NCBI GenBank assembly: GCA_900544075.1
Contig: UQTJ01000012.1
Span: forward strand, 1 to 64,000
Direction of reading: 5' to 3'
Length of the DNA stretch: 64,000 bases
DNA from: an uncultured Bacteroides sp.
GTDB lineage: Bacteria; Bacteroidota; Bacteroidia; Bacteroidales; Bacteroidaceae
In this document: piece after piece, positions 1-8,774 of the stretch
How positions within the stretch are numbered: position 1 is the stretch's first letter
Layout of the letters: each line of letters opens with the position of its first letter
Notes under the pieces: model-generated
Databases searched by the model: none
Seen by the model: the letters and a program-made list of their open reading frames with translations, nothing else
What the model was told of the DNA's origin: nothing
Position numbers and translations under genes: made by a program

Positions 1-2
1 AT

Positions 3-683
3 ACTTTCTGCTGGGAATGGGAAGACTGGAGAAGGTCAATTACACAGCACAGTACTGACTTTAAACTGTTTATGGACAATTTGATTAAATATAAAGAAGG
101 TGAAAAGACTTTGAATGAAACATTGGAAGAGTATATTAAAAAGGGTGTAGAAAAAGATTATATTGAGTTCGCAAAAGACTCATATTTAATTGATTTTACC
201 AATAATTCAAATGCTTGTGATATTTATTATCATTGGGAAACTGAGGATTGGTGGATTTGTACCTATGGTTCTCGAAGTCGTCATACTGGATTTATTTCAC
301 GGCATAATGCATATATATTGAGAAGTTTGGGAGCATATTATGAGAATAATAGTTCTAATAATTCAAAGAAGATAGAAATTGGAGATTGGTATGTATGGTA
401 TTGTGCTAAATCAGATGAAAACCATATAGTCGTTGAGAATTCTACTCACAATATAGCTATTTATATAAATTATGATAATAAGCAGAAAAAATGTAGCTTT
501 ATTCTAAAATCTCGTGACTCTCAACAAGATATTGAAGATAAGTTTGCAGAAGGATTTATTAAAAAAGAAAATGAGTATCATCTTGGTTTGGATATGCAGG
601 GTGGATTTAATGCTGATTTAATTAAAGATAAAGTACTGGAATATATTAGTCGTTTCGAGTACCTTAACAAAAATGAAGGATAG
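3..683 (+). CDS. Unknown protein, 5' end cut by window edge
   Basis: I do not recognise this protein. The frame is open from base 3, through residues rich in Trp and Glu, into the first visible ATG at 72, so the true start probably lies outside the window and the ATG at 72 is only an internal Met. The product is acidic and hydrophilic, with no signal peptide or membrane segment. It has an aromatic central part (ETEDWWICTYGSRSRHTG) and a charged C-terminal helix. The DNA is very AT-rich compared with genes from 1.2 kb onward, which fits an accessory region. No function is proposed. Confidence 0.6.
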   Translation, partial: TFCWEWEDWRRSITQHSTDFKLFMDNLIKYKEGEKTLNETLEEYIKKGVEKDYIEFAKDSYLIDFTNNSNACDIYYHWETEDWWICTYGSRSRHTGFISRHNAYILRSLGAYYENNSSNNSKKIEIGDWYVWYCAKSDENHIVVENSTHNIAIYINYDNKQKKCSFILKSRDSQQDIEDKFAEGFIKKENEYHLGLDMQGGFNADLIKDKVLEYISRFEYLNKNEG

Positions 684-716
684 AATAATCTCATTTTTTC
701 TCACCCTATCCCTCGA

Positions 717-743
717 TTTGGCATATTCGCATATATACTTTTG
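717..743 (+). promoter_or_regulatory. Bacteroidetes-type promoter for the small 73-residue gene
   Basis: TACTTTTG at 736-743 matches the -7 consensus TAnnTTTG. TTTG at 717-720 could be the -33 box, although the spacing (15 bases) is shorter than usual. The start codon at 793 is about 40 bases beyond the expected transcription start. Confidence 0.4.
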
Positions 744-792
744 GCAAATCAAAGATTAATAACAGAATGTATAACCTTTAAAAAATGAATTT

Positions 793-1014
793 ATGTCAAG
801 AGTATTTAGAGTAACTCCAAAGAGAGTAAAGAGAACAAACGGTACAGTACTGACACCTGAAATGGAAGTGACTGTAACTACCCAAACCCACACTTCAGAT
901 CCATTCTATAATGGAGCAAAAGAACTGAAGGAGGCCTATATGCGAATGTATGGCTTTGATTATCAGAAAGCTTGTTGCAGTAAGAATGATTTTGACTTCA
1001 AGAAATTAGATTAG
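793..1014 (+). CDS. Small conserved hypothetical protein (73 aa)
   Basis: A basic, soluble 73-residue protein starting MSRVFRVTPKRVKRTNGT and containing a VTVTTQTHTSDPFYNGA segment followed by EAYMRMYGFDY. Small proteins of this pattern are, as far as I recall, common in Bacteroidales genomes without an assigned function. It has no membrane segment or recognisable enzyme motif. A promoter-like box lies 50 bases upstream and a stem-loop terminator just downstream, so it is probably a single-gene transcript. The function is unknown; the well-formed transcription unit is the main reason to accept it as real. Confidence 0.65.
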   Translation: MSRVFRVTPKRVKRTNGTVLTPEMEVTVTTQTHTSDPFYNGAKELKEAYMRMYGFDYQKACCSKNDFDFKKLD

Positions 1015-1033
1015 TATTGACACAAAATTAATG

Positions 1034-1068
1034 GCAGTAGAGGAATATCAGTTCTTCTACTGCTTTTC
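1034..1068 (+). terminator. Stem-loop terminator after the small gene
   Basis: The arms 1034-1045 (GCAGTAGAGGAA) and 1052-1063 (TTCTTCTACTGC) pair over 12 bases with one G-U pair, and a T-rich tract follows. Confidence 0.65.
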
Positions 1069-1186
1069 TATAATAAATATTTAAGTATGGAAGAAAATAT
1101 TGTTTCTATAATCGGTATAGGAGGTGGAACCTTTACTATACAATAATTCTCCCCCATAAATATTATCTTTATATAGATATTGTTAC

Positions 1187-1194
1187 TACCTTTG
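1187..1194 (+). promoter_or_regulatory. -7 box upstream of the AspT-family transporter
   Basis: TACCTTTG at 1187-1194 matches TAnnTTTG and lies about 50 bases before the ATG at 1246. No convincing -33 TTTG is seen. Confidence 0.4.
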
Positions 1195-1245
1195 CCCTCC
1201 GTAATTCTAAATCTATAAAAATTTAATACAATAAAAACTGTAATT

Positions 1246-2931
1246 ATGGAATTGATTGAGAACCTGTTTATGGGTTATCCCAATTTATGGGGAGGGGGAG
1301 TAGCGCACTCCGTGCTTATTCTGTCATTGGTAATAACGATAGGTATTGCGCTTGGTAAAGTAAAAGTGGCAGGTGTGTCATTAGGTATCACATGGATACT
1401 TTTCGTGGGAATCATCTTCGGACATTTTAATATGAATCTCGATGAGCATCTGCTTCATTTCCTTAAGGAGTTCGGACTGATACTTTTTGTCTATTCTATT
1501 GGTCTTCAGGTAGGTCCGGGTTTCTTCTCTGCGTTCAAGAAAGGAGGTCTTACCCTCAATATGGTGGCTATGACCGTTGTCTTTTCCGGAGTGATTCTTG
1601 CTATAGTACTTCATTTCGTTTCCGGTGTGCCTATCACTACCATGGTGGGTATTCTTTCGGGAGCCGTTACCAACACTCCGGGACTTGGTGCCGCACAGCA
1701 GGCCAACAGTGACCTCAACGGTGTGGATGCTCCGGAGATAGCACTTGGTTATGCGGTGGCCTATCCGCTCGGTGTGATTGGTTGCATACTCTCCTTGTGG
1801 GGGCTTAAATACATTCTCCGTGTGAAGGTTGATGCAGAAGAGGCCGATGCACAACGCGGTTCGGGACATCTTCAGGAACTTACTGTCCGTCCTGTCACAA
1901 TAGAGATACACAATGAGTTCGTTATAGGAAAAAGACTGCGCGATATACATCCGCTTGTGAAGAGATATTTCGTGGTTTCCCACATATACCGTGCCGAAAC
2001 CGGAAAGGTGGAAATGGCAAATGCAGATACAGTGTTGAGGCTTAACGATAAGATTCTGCTCACTTCGGCTCCGGTAGATATAGATGCCATAACAGTATTC
2101 CTTGGTCGTCAGACGGAAATGAGCTGGGACAACGAAACTACGGACCTCGTTACAAGGAGCGTTGTCATTACAAGGTCGGAAGTGAACGGCAAGATGCTTT
2201 CACAGCTCAAAATCAGAAATAACTTCGGAGCCAATGTCATAAGAGTGAACCGTTCGGGAGTAGACCTTGTGGCTTCACCTAATCTGCAACTCCAGATAGG
2301 CGACCGCGTGATGATAGTAGGTAACGAGCTTGCTGTGGGACAGACAGAAAAGGTACTTGGTAACTCACTGAAGCAGCTTAACCATCCTAATCTTATTCCG
2401 ATATTCCTGGGTATAGCCTTAGGATGTATCCTCGGTAGTATTCCGTTTGTGTTCCCTGGCATACCTCAGCCTGTCAAACTCGGTCTTGCAGGAGGTCCGC
2501 TTATCGTGTCTATTCTGATAAGCCGTTTCGGTCCGCAATACAAACTTATCACATACACTACCATGAGTGCCAATCTGATGGTCCGCGAGATAGGTCTTTC
2601 CCTGTTCCTTGCCTGTGTAGGTCTTGGTGCCGGAGCCGGATTTGTCGATACTATAGTCCATCACGGAGGATATGTCTGGATAGGTTATGGCGTAATCATC
2701 ACCATTGTGCCTCTGATTATAGCCGGTCTTGTGGGACGTTATGCGTTCAAGCTCAACTATTATACACTTATCGGAGTCCTCTCCGGAGCTACCACCAATC
2801 CGCCTGCACTTGCATATTCCAACGAGCAGACATCATGCGACGCGCCGGCAGTAGGTTATGCCACTGTCTATCCGCTCACGATGTTCCTGCGTGTGCTCAC
2901 GGCACAGTTGCTGATTCTGTCGCTTGCATAA
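1246..2931 (+). CDS. AspT/YidE-type transporter with two RCK_C domains
   Basis: A 561-residue inner-membrane protein with the duplicated layout of the aspartate:alanine exchanger (AspT/YidE/YbjL) family. There are five or so N-terminal membrane helices, a central soluble part (about residues 200-370) that reads as two TrkA_C/RCK_C domains, then a second helix set. The two halves carry matching signatures: GAVTNTPGLGAAQQ near residue 140 and GATTNPPALAYSNE near residue 525. Length fits the family (about 550). The substrate cannot be read from sequence; dicarboxylates or amino acids are possible. It is a single-gene unit with a promoter-like box upstream and a strong terminator downstream. Confidence 0.88.
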   Translation: MELIENLFMGYPNLWGGGVAHSVLILSLVITIGIALGKVKVAGVSLGITWILFVGIIFGHFNMNLDEHLLHFLKEFGLILFVYSIGLQVGPGFFSAFKKGGLTLNMVAMTVVFSGVILAIVLHFVSGVPITTMVGILSGAVTNTPGLGAAQQANSDLNGVDAPEIALGYAVAYPLGVIGCILSLWGLKYILRVKVDAEEADAQRGSGHLQELTVRPVTIEIHNEFVIGKRLRDIHPLVKRYFVVSHIYRAETGKVEMANADTVLRLNDKILLTSAPVDIDAITVFLGRQTEMSWDNETTDLVTRSVVITRSEVNGKMLSQLKIRNNFGANVIRVNRSGVDLVASPNLQLQIGDRVMIVGNELAVGQTEKVLGNSLKQLNHPNLIPIFLGIALGCILGSIPFVFPGIPQPVKLGLAGGPLIVSILISRFGPQYKLITYTTMSANLMVREIGLSLFLACVGLGAGAGFVDTIVHHGGYVWIGYGVIITIVPLIIAGLVGRYAFKLNYYTLIGVLSGATTNPPALAYSNEQTSCDAPAVGYATVYPLTMFLRVLTAQLLILSLA

Positions 2932-2950
2932 ATATATGTTATTAAATAGT

Positions 2951-3000
2951 AAAAGTCCTGAGTGAGATGCTTTACTGCAGTCTTATCTCAGGACTTTTTT
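2951..3000 (+). terminator. Intrinsic terminator after the AspT-family gene
   Basis: AAAAGTCCTGAG (2951-2962) pairs with CTCAGGACTTTT (from 2987), and the run continues as T residues to 3000. Confidence 0.85.
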
Positions 3001-3073
3001 ATTTTATGCTTTCCTGTCCGTCGGATGTCCATATATGATATAAAGTCAGGTAAAATCTCCTAAACTATGCATA

Positions 3074-3108
3074 TTTGTTTCCTAAATGCAAGAAAAAGTG
3101 TATCTTTG
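3074..3108 (+). promoter_or_regulatory. Promoter of the MFS transporter gene
   Basis: TATCTTTG at 3101-3108 fits TAnnTTTG, with TTTG at 3074-3077 as a possible -33 box (spacing 23, slightly long). The ATG at 3150 follows after about 35 bases of leader. Confidence 0.5.
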
Positions 3109-3149
3109 CACCGTTTTTGCGTAAAATGATAAATAAATATACATAAAAA

Positions 3150-4529
3150 ATGACACAACAGGTAAAGAAAAAGTTAAACGACTCATGGGGCATGCGTTGG
3201 GGTGCCTTAGCTATTGTGGCCTTCACTATGATGGCTGCCTATTATGTGAACGATGTGGTCGCACCGCTCAAGAGTATGCTTGAAGCATCGCCTTCAGAGA
3301 ACGGTTTAGGATGGACCAGCAGTGATTTCGGTATCTACACAGGTGCCTACAGCTTCCTGAATGTATTCTGCCTTATGCTGATATGGGGAGGATTGATTCT
3401 CGACCGTTTCGGTATCCGTTTTACAGGAAAACTGGCCACTATCCTTATGGTGGTAGGTACATGGCTTGAATACTATGCCATGACCGGCATGGTGGGAACA
3501 GCAGATATGATTCTCGGTTATAAAGCCGATGTATTTGTCGCTTCAGCCGGATATTCAGTGTTCGGAGTGGGAGCAGAGGTTGCAGGTATCACCGTTACAA
3601 AGATGATTGCAAAATGGTTCCGCGGTAAGGAAATGGCAACAGCCATGGGTGTACAGGTAGCCCTTGCCCGTGTAGGTTCTCAGGCTGCATATGCGGTAGC
3701 TATCCCTGTGGCACGTTCTTTCGAGCTTACTACCCCGGTTCTCATCGGTCTTGTATGCCTCGTAGGCGGTATGATAGCATTTTTCTCTTTCTCAGTACTC
3801 GACAAGAAGCTCGATACTCAGATGGAAGAAATCAAGGACGAATCATCAGACGACGAAAAGTTCTCGTTCAAGGATGTCGCTACAATCCTCTCGAATCCGG
3901 GATTCTGGCTTATCGCCCTTCTTTGCGTATTGTTCTATTCTTGCGTATTCCCGTTCCAGAAGTTCGCTTCAGAGCTTATGATAACAAAATACGGTATCGA
4001 TGAAAATGTAGCCGGATTCTTTGCCGGTCTTCCTGCCCTCGGAGCATTGATTCTTACACCGGTGTTCGGAGGTATGGTCGACAAGCGCGGTAAGGCAGCA
4101 TCAATTATGATGTTTGGAGCTGCAATGCTTATATTCGTACATTTCATCTACGCACTGCCTTTCATTACCAGCTCATTTATAGCGATAGCCATGATGATAA
4201 TTCTCGGTATAGCATTCTCGCTCGTACCTTCTGCCATGTGGCCTTCTGTAGCGAAGATATTCCCGGCTCACCAGCTCGGAACAGCATACGCCCTTATCTT
4301 CTTCATCCAGAACATAGGACTTTGGGGAGTACCTACACTTATAGGTTTCGTGCTCGACAATTACTGTATCACCGGCAAGACGGAATCAGGTACCAATCTT
4401 TACGATTACACAGTGCCTATGTGTATATTTACCGGTTTTGCCGTTCTTTCACTTGTTGTAGCTTTTGCGCTCAAAGTAGCTGACAAGAAGTTCCGATACA
4501 AGCTTGAAGAGTCAAATATAAAAAAGTGA
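3150..4529 (+). CDS. Major facilitator superfamily transporter
   Basis: A 459-residue polytopic membrane protein with about 12 predicted helices. The N-terminal half carries the MFS loop signature (LILDRFGIRFTGKLAT, around residue 85), and a cytoplasmic charged loop (DKKLDTQMEEIKDESSDDEKF, near 217-237) separates the two six-helix bundles. The second half has the matching GGMVDKRGKAAS loop near residue 308. The substrate is not evident; similar Bacteroidales proteins are simply annotated MFS transporter. It has its own promoter and terminator. Confidence 0.88.
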   Translation: MTQQVKKKLNDSWGMRWGALAIVAFTMMAAYYVNDVVAPLKSMLEASPSENGLGWTSSDFGIYTGAYSFLNVFCLMLIWGGLILDRFGIRFTGKLATILMVVGTWLEYYAMTGMVGTADMILGYKADVFVASAGYSVFGVGAEVAGITVTKMIAKWFRGKEMATAMGVQVALARVGSQAAYAVAIPVARSFELTTPVLIGLVCLVGGMIAFFSFSVLDKKLDTQMEEIKDESSDDEKFSFKDVATILSNPGFWLIALLCVLFYSCVFPFQKFASELMITKYGIDENVAGFFAGLPALGALILTPVFGGMVDKRGKAASIMMFGAAMLIFVHFIYALPFITSSFIAIAMMIILGIAFSLVPSAMWPSVAKIFPAHQLGTAYALIFFIQNIGLWGVPTLIGFVLDNYCITGKTESGTNLYDYTVPMCIFTGFAVLSLVVAFALKVADKKFRYKLEESNIKK

Positions 4530-4569
4530 AGTAGTAGAAGTTGGCGAAGTTAAAGTAGTTGGCAAAATT
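4530..4569 (+). repeat. Short GAAGTT-type direct repeats
   Basis: Just past the stop, the sequence repeats short units of the type GAAGTTGGC / GAAGTTAAA / GTAGTTGGC. Similar micro-repeats sit upstream of tex (49120-49160, minus strand) and at 8777-8810. They look like slippage-derived spacer DNA. Confidence 0.5.
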
Positions 4570-4617
4570 AATCCTGCTTCCCGGATCTGTCACAGACTAA
4601 GGAAGCAGGATTTCTTT
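4570..4617 (+). terminator. Intrinsic terminator after the MFS gene
   Basis: AATCCTGCTTCC (4570-4581) pairs with GGAAGCAGGATT (from 4601), followed by TCTTTT. Confidence 0.85.
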
Positions 4618-4656
4618 TAATTCATTTAATTTTTAATGTTTGGAGTGATTCTTTTC

Positions 4657-5304
4657 TTATTTCAGATTTATTGTTTTTGTGTCCTGATAGCATAAGGTCA
4701 TTTCGCCATCAGCTGTGCGGTCATTTTGTGTAGTAGGTACGGTTTTATATCTTCTGACAGTAAGTTTGAATTTTCCTTTTTCTTCCGGAAGTTTGGCAAA
4801 AACGAATCCCTTTCCATCCTGAGTCACTTCGCCAAAATATTCACTGTATTGCTTCTTATTTTCCTTTACCATCACAATCTCAATCTTTTCATCCTCAGCT
4901 TTTACAGCACCGTTCCAGTTCACCACCTTTCCGGCTTCCAAAGTTTCCAGTTCAGCGGGCAGAGATATCGCCAGAGAATTATCCTTCTTAATTTTGTTCT
5001 TTATGGTTTTATCCTTAAATCTGACGAATGAGAATTCAGCTTCCTCAGTTCCGTTTTCCAATTTCAGCGAGTAGATATACGATACCATGTGGTAGCTGTC
5101 CATTGTGTTATAGTTCATGGCCTTTCCGTTGACGCTGATTTTCTGTTCTCCGGTCAGTTTTACAGGCTTCAGAAAGTCATTTCTTTCTCTCGAGAATGCA
5201 GCATAAGCCACAGTTTCACCGTTGCTGCTTACTGTAAGCATATAATTCTGATACAGCACAGCATTACCAAAATCCTTAGAATCCTCCTGTTCGCATGATG
5301 TCAT
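4657..5304 (-). CDS. Probable lipoprotein, apparently frameshifted after its signal peptide
   Basis: The open frame gives a 215-residue secreted-looking protein beginning MTSCEQED, which looks like the lipobox and first mature residues of a lipoprotein. A good signal peptide (MKKIFTKGFF, then KPVALFCALTLSG) begins at 5380 but lies in another frame: 76 bases separate its ATG from the base before 5304, so one extra base or two missing bases break the gene. In the mature frame a TGA lies just upstream, so no longer start exists. The rest is beta-rich and hydrophilic, with no known domain. It may be a natural pseudogene, a phase-variable gene or a sequencing error; a start at 5304 would give a cytoplasmic product, which seems less likely. 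Confidence 0.6.
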   Translation of the reverse strand: MTSCEQEDSKDFGNAVLYQNYMLTVSSNGETVAYAAFSRERNDFLKPVKLTGEQKISVNGKAMNYNTMDSYHMVSYIYSLKLENGTEEAEFSFVRFKDKTIKNKIKKDNSLAISLPAELETLEAGKVVNWNGAVKAEDEKIEIVMVKENKKQYSEYFGEVTQDGKGFVFAKLPEEKGKFKLTVRRYKTVPTTQNDRTADGEMTLCYQDTKTINLK

Positions 5305-5431
5305 GTATAGTTCCTGATAGAGTCAGAGCACAAAACAATGCTACAGGCTTGAAAAACCCCTTTGTGAAAATTTTCTTCATAATAAAAATAGTTTAGTTAA
5401 GTATAGTTTAGTCTGATAATTCATTTGCAAT

Positions 5432-5824
5432 TCATTCCCAGCATTCTTCTGCAGGTTCCAGGTCAACGTTTACTATCGTGTTGTCCCATTTGAACATCTT
5501 TCCCGTACCTAAGTCTACCAGGAATCCCGGCCAGAAAAGGAAGTTCCACAGGCTTGAAACATTGAATTCAGTTTCAAGAACAAACGGAGTAGGAGTGTAT
5601 CCCTCTTTGCGTGCTACCAACTGTTTGTCAGAGATTTTCTTCTTTATTTTAGTAGTCACCATATTGTCCTTCTCCACCTCCGCTATCTTGACGTTAGTTT
5701 CCACATCATATATTTTAGTGCCGTTAGGAGCTCTGAAAGTAACGTTCTGTTTCGAAGCCGTGAATATTGTACAACATGATGAAAGCACTGTCGCTATAGT
5801 AATAATGAATAATGTTTTTTTCAT
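5432..5824 (-). CDS. Small lipoprotein of unknown function
   Basis: A 130-residue protein with a signal peptide and lipobox (MKKTLFIITIATVLSSC, lipidation Cys at 17), so probably anchored in the outer or inner membrane. After a beta-rich stretch with PEGA-like character (NVTFRAPNGTKIYDVET), a hydrophobic segment WNFLFWPGFLVDLGTGKMF follows. That segment resembles the membrane patch seen in other small envelope proteins that carry FWPGF.VD motifs. An ATG at 5956 gives a longer frame, but a consensus promoter lies between it and 5824, so 5824 is chosen. It may be co-oriented with, but is not clearly co-transcribed with, the gene at 4657. Confidence 0.72.
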   Translation of the reverse strand: MKKTLFIITIATVLSSCCTIFTASKQNVTFRAPNGTKIYDVETNVKIAEVEKDNMVTTKIKKKISDKQLVARKEGYTPTPFVLETEFNVSSLWNFLFWPGFLVDLGTGKMFKWDNTIVNVDLEPAEECWE

Positions 5825-5854
5825 GATATAAATTTTGTTTTGATTTTCTGAATG

Positions 5855-5886
5855 CAAAAGTATGGGTTTCAGCAGTCTTACGCAAA
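5855..5886 (-). promoter_or_regulatory. Consensus promoter for the small lipoprotein gene
   Basis: On the minus strand TACTTTTG (5855-5862) is preceded by TTTG (5883-5886) with 20 bases between. It predicts transcription from about 5848 and decides the start at 5824. Confidence 0.65.
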
Positions 5887-5955
5887 AAATCAGATGTACA
5901 AGGAATGATGTTAATTGCCTGACAATCAACGTATTGATAATTTTTATGATGTACA

Positions 5956-5995
5956 TGACAGAAATATGGGTATAAATCAGCCCATATTTCTGTCA
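5956..5995 (-). terminator. 15-bp perfect stem-loop after the phosphatase gene
   Basis: TGACAGAAATATGGG (5956-5970) pairs exactly with 5981-5995 around a 10-base loop. It lies just beyond the stop of the minus-strand gene at 6000. The T-tract is weak on the minus strand (TGTACATCATAAAAA follows) and better on the plus strand. Confidence 0.65.
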
Positions 5996-5999
5996 GTTT

Positions 6000-6785
6000 T
6001 TACTTCTGAACTGTATGTTTTTTTACGATGTCTGACAGTATTTTAAGATTATCTTCATTGTTGGCAGCAATGATACCGCTTGGCGAGACAAAGTCAGGCG
6101 CTTCCCCGTTAAGCCCTGCTATCACGCCACCTGCCTCGGTAAGTATTAGCGATGCAGCCGTAAAATCCCACGGACTAAGCAGATATTCGAAATACAGTTC
6201 GCACCTTCCCATAGCCAGATAGCACAACTCCGGAGCACATGCGCCGAAACGTCTGATGTCATTACATTTGGCAAACACCTCACGTATTATTCCCGAACAG
6301 ACCTCTGCATATTCCTTATGATATACAGGCAGTGCCGTACACATTATAGAGTTGGCAAAAGAACGGTCGGACACGTGTATTCTCTTCCCATTGAGAAAAG
6401 CCCCCTTTCCCTTTTCCGCATAGAACATCTCTTTTGCCCGTGGCAGATATACCACACCCATTACAATGTCCTTGCCATGTTTCAACCCCACACAGATGGC
6501 ACACTCCGCAATACCGCGGCTGTAGTTGGCAGTTCCGTCTATCGGGTCAATAATCCATGTATATTCGTGGCTCGTGTCCTGCATGTCCTCTTCCTCGCAC
6601 AGGAAACCGCTTCCCGGCAATATCTCTGCCAGTTTTTTGCACAGGAAATCCTGCACGGCAATGTCGGACGATGTGACTATGTTTGAATACCCCTCCTTGC
6701 TGGAAATGTCGAATCCTTCGGTAATCATGAGTTCCGAAGCTTCAAGAACAGTCTCTTTAAGTTTCTCCAATGATATCATATTCAT
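6000..6785 (-). CDS. Inositol monophosphatase family protein
   Basis: A 261-residue cytoplasmic Mg-dependent phosphatase of the IMPase/CysQ/FBPase-like fold. Visible metal-binding motifs are EEED (about 64-67), WIIDPIDGTANY (D80 and D83), and the C-terminal WDFTAASLILTEAGG. Substrates in the family include inositol phosphate, PAP and fructose-1,6-bisphosphate, and the sequence alone does not decide between them. The start at 6785 (MNMISLEK) is preferred over 6830 because a -7 box TAACTTTG lies at 6810-6817, which would place the longer start before the transcript. The length matches the family (about 260-270). Confidence 0.85.
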   Translation of the reverse strand: MNMISLEKLKETVLEASELMITEGFDISSKEGYSNIVTSSDIAVQDFLCKKLAEILPGSGFLCEEEDMQDTSHEYTWIIDPIDGTANYSRGIAECAICVGLKHGKDIVMGVVYLPRAKEMFYAEKGKGAFLNGKRIHVSDRSFANSIMCTALPVYHKEYAEVCSGIIREVFAKCNDIRRFGACAPELCYLAMGRCELYFEYLLSPWDFTAASLILTEAGGVIAGLNGEAPDFVSPSGIIAANNEDNLKILSDIVKKHTVQK

Positions 6786-6809
6786 ATATTTTAATCGTTT
6801 ATCATGTAT

Positions 6810-6817
6810 CAAAGTTA
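6810..6817 (-). promoter_or_regulatory. -7 box for the phosphatase gene
   Basis: TAACTTTG on the minus strand fits TAnnTTTG and sits about 25 bases before the ATG at 6785. No clear -33 box. Confidence 0.4.
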
Positions 6818-6842
6818 CGAAAAAAATCAATACATCCTTCCC

Positions 6843-8774
6843 TCACGCCCTGAAACCTATAGGGCGTGGAGAGGAAATTCTGGAAGTCTTAAGGCTCAGG
6901 AAGTTACGTTCCGCCTCAATGATGTCCGCCTCCTGTATATCACACAGCAGGCTGATATCAATGTTCCTTACGGCAGCAGAGCCCGACATAACCCTTCGGG
7001 CCATGCTCTTTATGATACCCTGGTTAATCAGGTTATGCACCCAACGACCGTTGCCGAAATACTCGTCACGCTGAGCCGAAACCTTTTCAATAAGCGAAGC
7101 CAGACATCTGTGTGCCTCGTCCGTCAGTCTGTAGTTTCCGGCTTCCAGAGTGCGGCATGCCATCTCCATCAGTTCCCCGGCAGAGTAATCGTCGAAATGG
7201 AATGTCAGTGGGAAACGGTCTTTCAGTCCAGGATTTGTTTTCATCATCGCAGCCATCTTATCCTCATACCCCGCCAGTATAATTATCATGTCCGGTTCAG
7301 GCTCCGACAGCACAGTGAGCAACGCATTAAGCACCTCCTTGCCGAAATCCTTTGTGTCGCTCTCGTGCGAAATCAGCGTATAAGCCTCGTCGATGAACAG
7401 CACACCTCCGCGAGCTTCCTCTATGGCATCCAAAGTCTTTTTCTCCGTCATTCCTATATACTCGCCCACTAATTTAGAGCGGTTAGTCTCCACCGTATGC
7501 CCCTTGCTCAGTAGTCCCATACTGTGATACATCTGCCCGACGAGTTTTGCCACAGTAGTCTTTCCCGTACCCGGATTACCTAAAAACAGCATGTGGTTTC
7601 TCTGCTCACCGTCAGTCTGAAGACACATTTCCGCCCTTTTCTTGTTGAACATAGCCATCATCCTTGCCTCCTTCATGTCATCCTTCAGCCTTTGCAGCCC
7701 CACCATGGCTTCAAGCTTCCTTTCGGCCTTACAGTATCCCGTGCGGTTTTCCGTTTCTTCCAATCCGCATCCGTTTTCCTTGTCCAACAGCTCTCCCACA
7801 GCCTTCATGAACTCGTCCTCCTCCCCGTCATACTCATATTTCACACCTACCGACCTGTCCGACGATAACCGTAGGGTAGTCCTGTCGCTGAACAGTCCCT
7901 GCATCAGGATACATTTCTCCATCATCATGTCAATGTTCCTGTCCGTTCCGTGCAGCACGAAAGTAGTATCCTTGAAAGCATCGTAGCGTATCATGCTCGC
8001 CATCAGGTTAACGATATTCACCGTATGGTCGTTGTAGTCCAAATCCGGCACCTCTACAATCACCGCTTTCGATTTCGCCACTTCCTTTTCCATATTTTTC
8101 CATCCATATGTCCCCGTAGTAATTTCCGAGAGTGACAGACAGTATTTTTTCGTTACATCGTCATTGGTGATAAATCCCCCAAGAATCATCGAGGCCAGAG
8201 CCTTTGCCCCACAATTCTCGCCTTCGCCGGTAACAAGCAGATGAGGCACCTTGTCGGCCTTCTTTTCCTCCATTTCGCTGCTGAAAATCATCAGTTTCTC
8301 AGTCAGCAGTCGGATAAATGGCTCCTTGAAGCGTCCGCAGTGCAGTTTCGGCCACCAGTTCGTCATTGCCAGTTTATCGGCGAAGAACATCTCCAGCGGA
8401 TGTCCGTCCATAGATTCCAGCCCCTTTCTGGTCCAGTATTCCGACGATACAGGCAAGTCCACTTCGCAGAACCATTTCGGAGTGCCGTTGATATATACAT
8501 ATGCCCGATACAGTCCAGCATCCCACAGGTCGTCGTTTGCCATATCGAAACAGGCCTTACGGAAAGTCTTTTCCGCGTCATGTTCCGTACATCCCACACC
8601 CATCAGCCTGTACGAGGCCGAGTAAATGCGTACAGATACCTCCTTCACGCCATCCAGTCCCTTTGGGGCGGACAATTCCACATCCAGATGAAGGTCAGCA
8701 TATTCAGGAGCAAAATTATTTGAATTGGAATCGAAATTGCGTTTTACGCGTAAGAATAAATTTTTCATAAACAA
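6843..8774 (-). CDS. AAA+ ATPase of the CbbX/SpoVK type
   Basis: A 643-residue protein. The first ~130 residues are beta-rich and unassigned. A middle part (about 185-330) resembles a P-loop domain without a proper Walker A (LLVTGEGENCGAKALAS) and with a weak Walker B-like VIVEVPDLD. The C-terminal AAA+ module is intact: Walker A GNPGTGKTT near 396-404, Walker B VLFIDEAY near 458, and the FGNGRWVHNL motif typical of CbbX/SpoVK proteins. These proteins remodel protein complexes, and the client here is unknown. It stands alone, with its start 10-20 bases below short AAGTTTTT-type repeats. The second start codon (M3) is also possible. Confidence 0.82.
   Translation of the reverse strand: MFMKNLFLRVKRNFDSNSNNFAPEYADLHLDVELSAPKGLDGVKEVSVRIYSASYRLMGVGCTEHDAEKTFRKACFDMANDDLWDAGLYRAYVYINGTPKWFCEVDLPVSSEYWTRKGLESMDGHPLEMFFADKLAMTNWWPKLHCGRFKEPFIRLLTEKLMIFSSEMEEKKADKVPHLLVTGEGENCGAKALASMILGGFITNDDVTKKYCLSLSEITTGTYGWKNMEKEVAKSKAVIVEVPDLDYNDHTVNIVNLMASMIRYDAFKDTTFVLHGTDRNIDMMMEKCILMQGLFSDRTTLRLSSDRSVGVKYEYDGEEDEFMKAVGELLDKENGCGLEETENRTGYCKAERKLEAMVGLQRLKDDMKEARMMAMFNKKRAEMCLQTDGEQRNHMLFLGNPGTGKTTVAKLVGQMYHSMGLLSKGHTVETNRSKLVGEYIGMTEKKTLDAIEEARGGVLFIDEAYTLISHESDTKDFGKEVLNALLTVLSEPEPDMIIILAGYEDKMAAMMKTNPGLKDRFPLTFHFDDYSAGELMEMACRTLEAGNYRLTDEAHRCLASLIEKVSAQRDEYFGNGRWVHNLINQGIIKSMARRVMSGSAAVRNIDISLLCDIQEADIIEAERNFLSLKTSRISSPRPIGFRA

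Noticed and set aside
6804..8723. Plus-strand frames opposite the AAA+ gene (6804-7472, 7642-7986, 8241-8723)
   Set aside because: Antisense to a conserved AAA+ gene and without family-like features.
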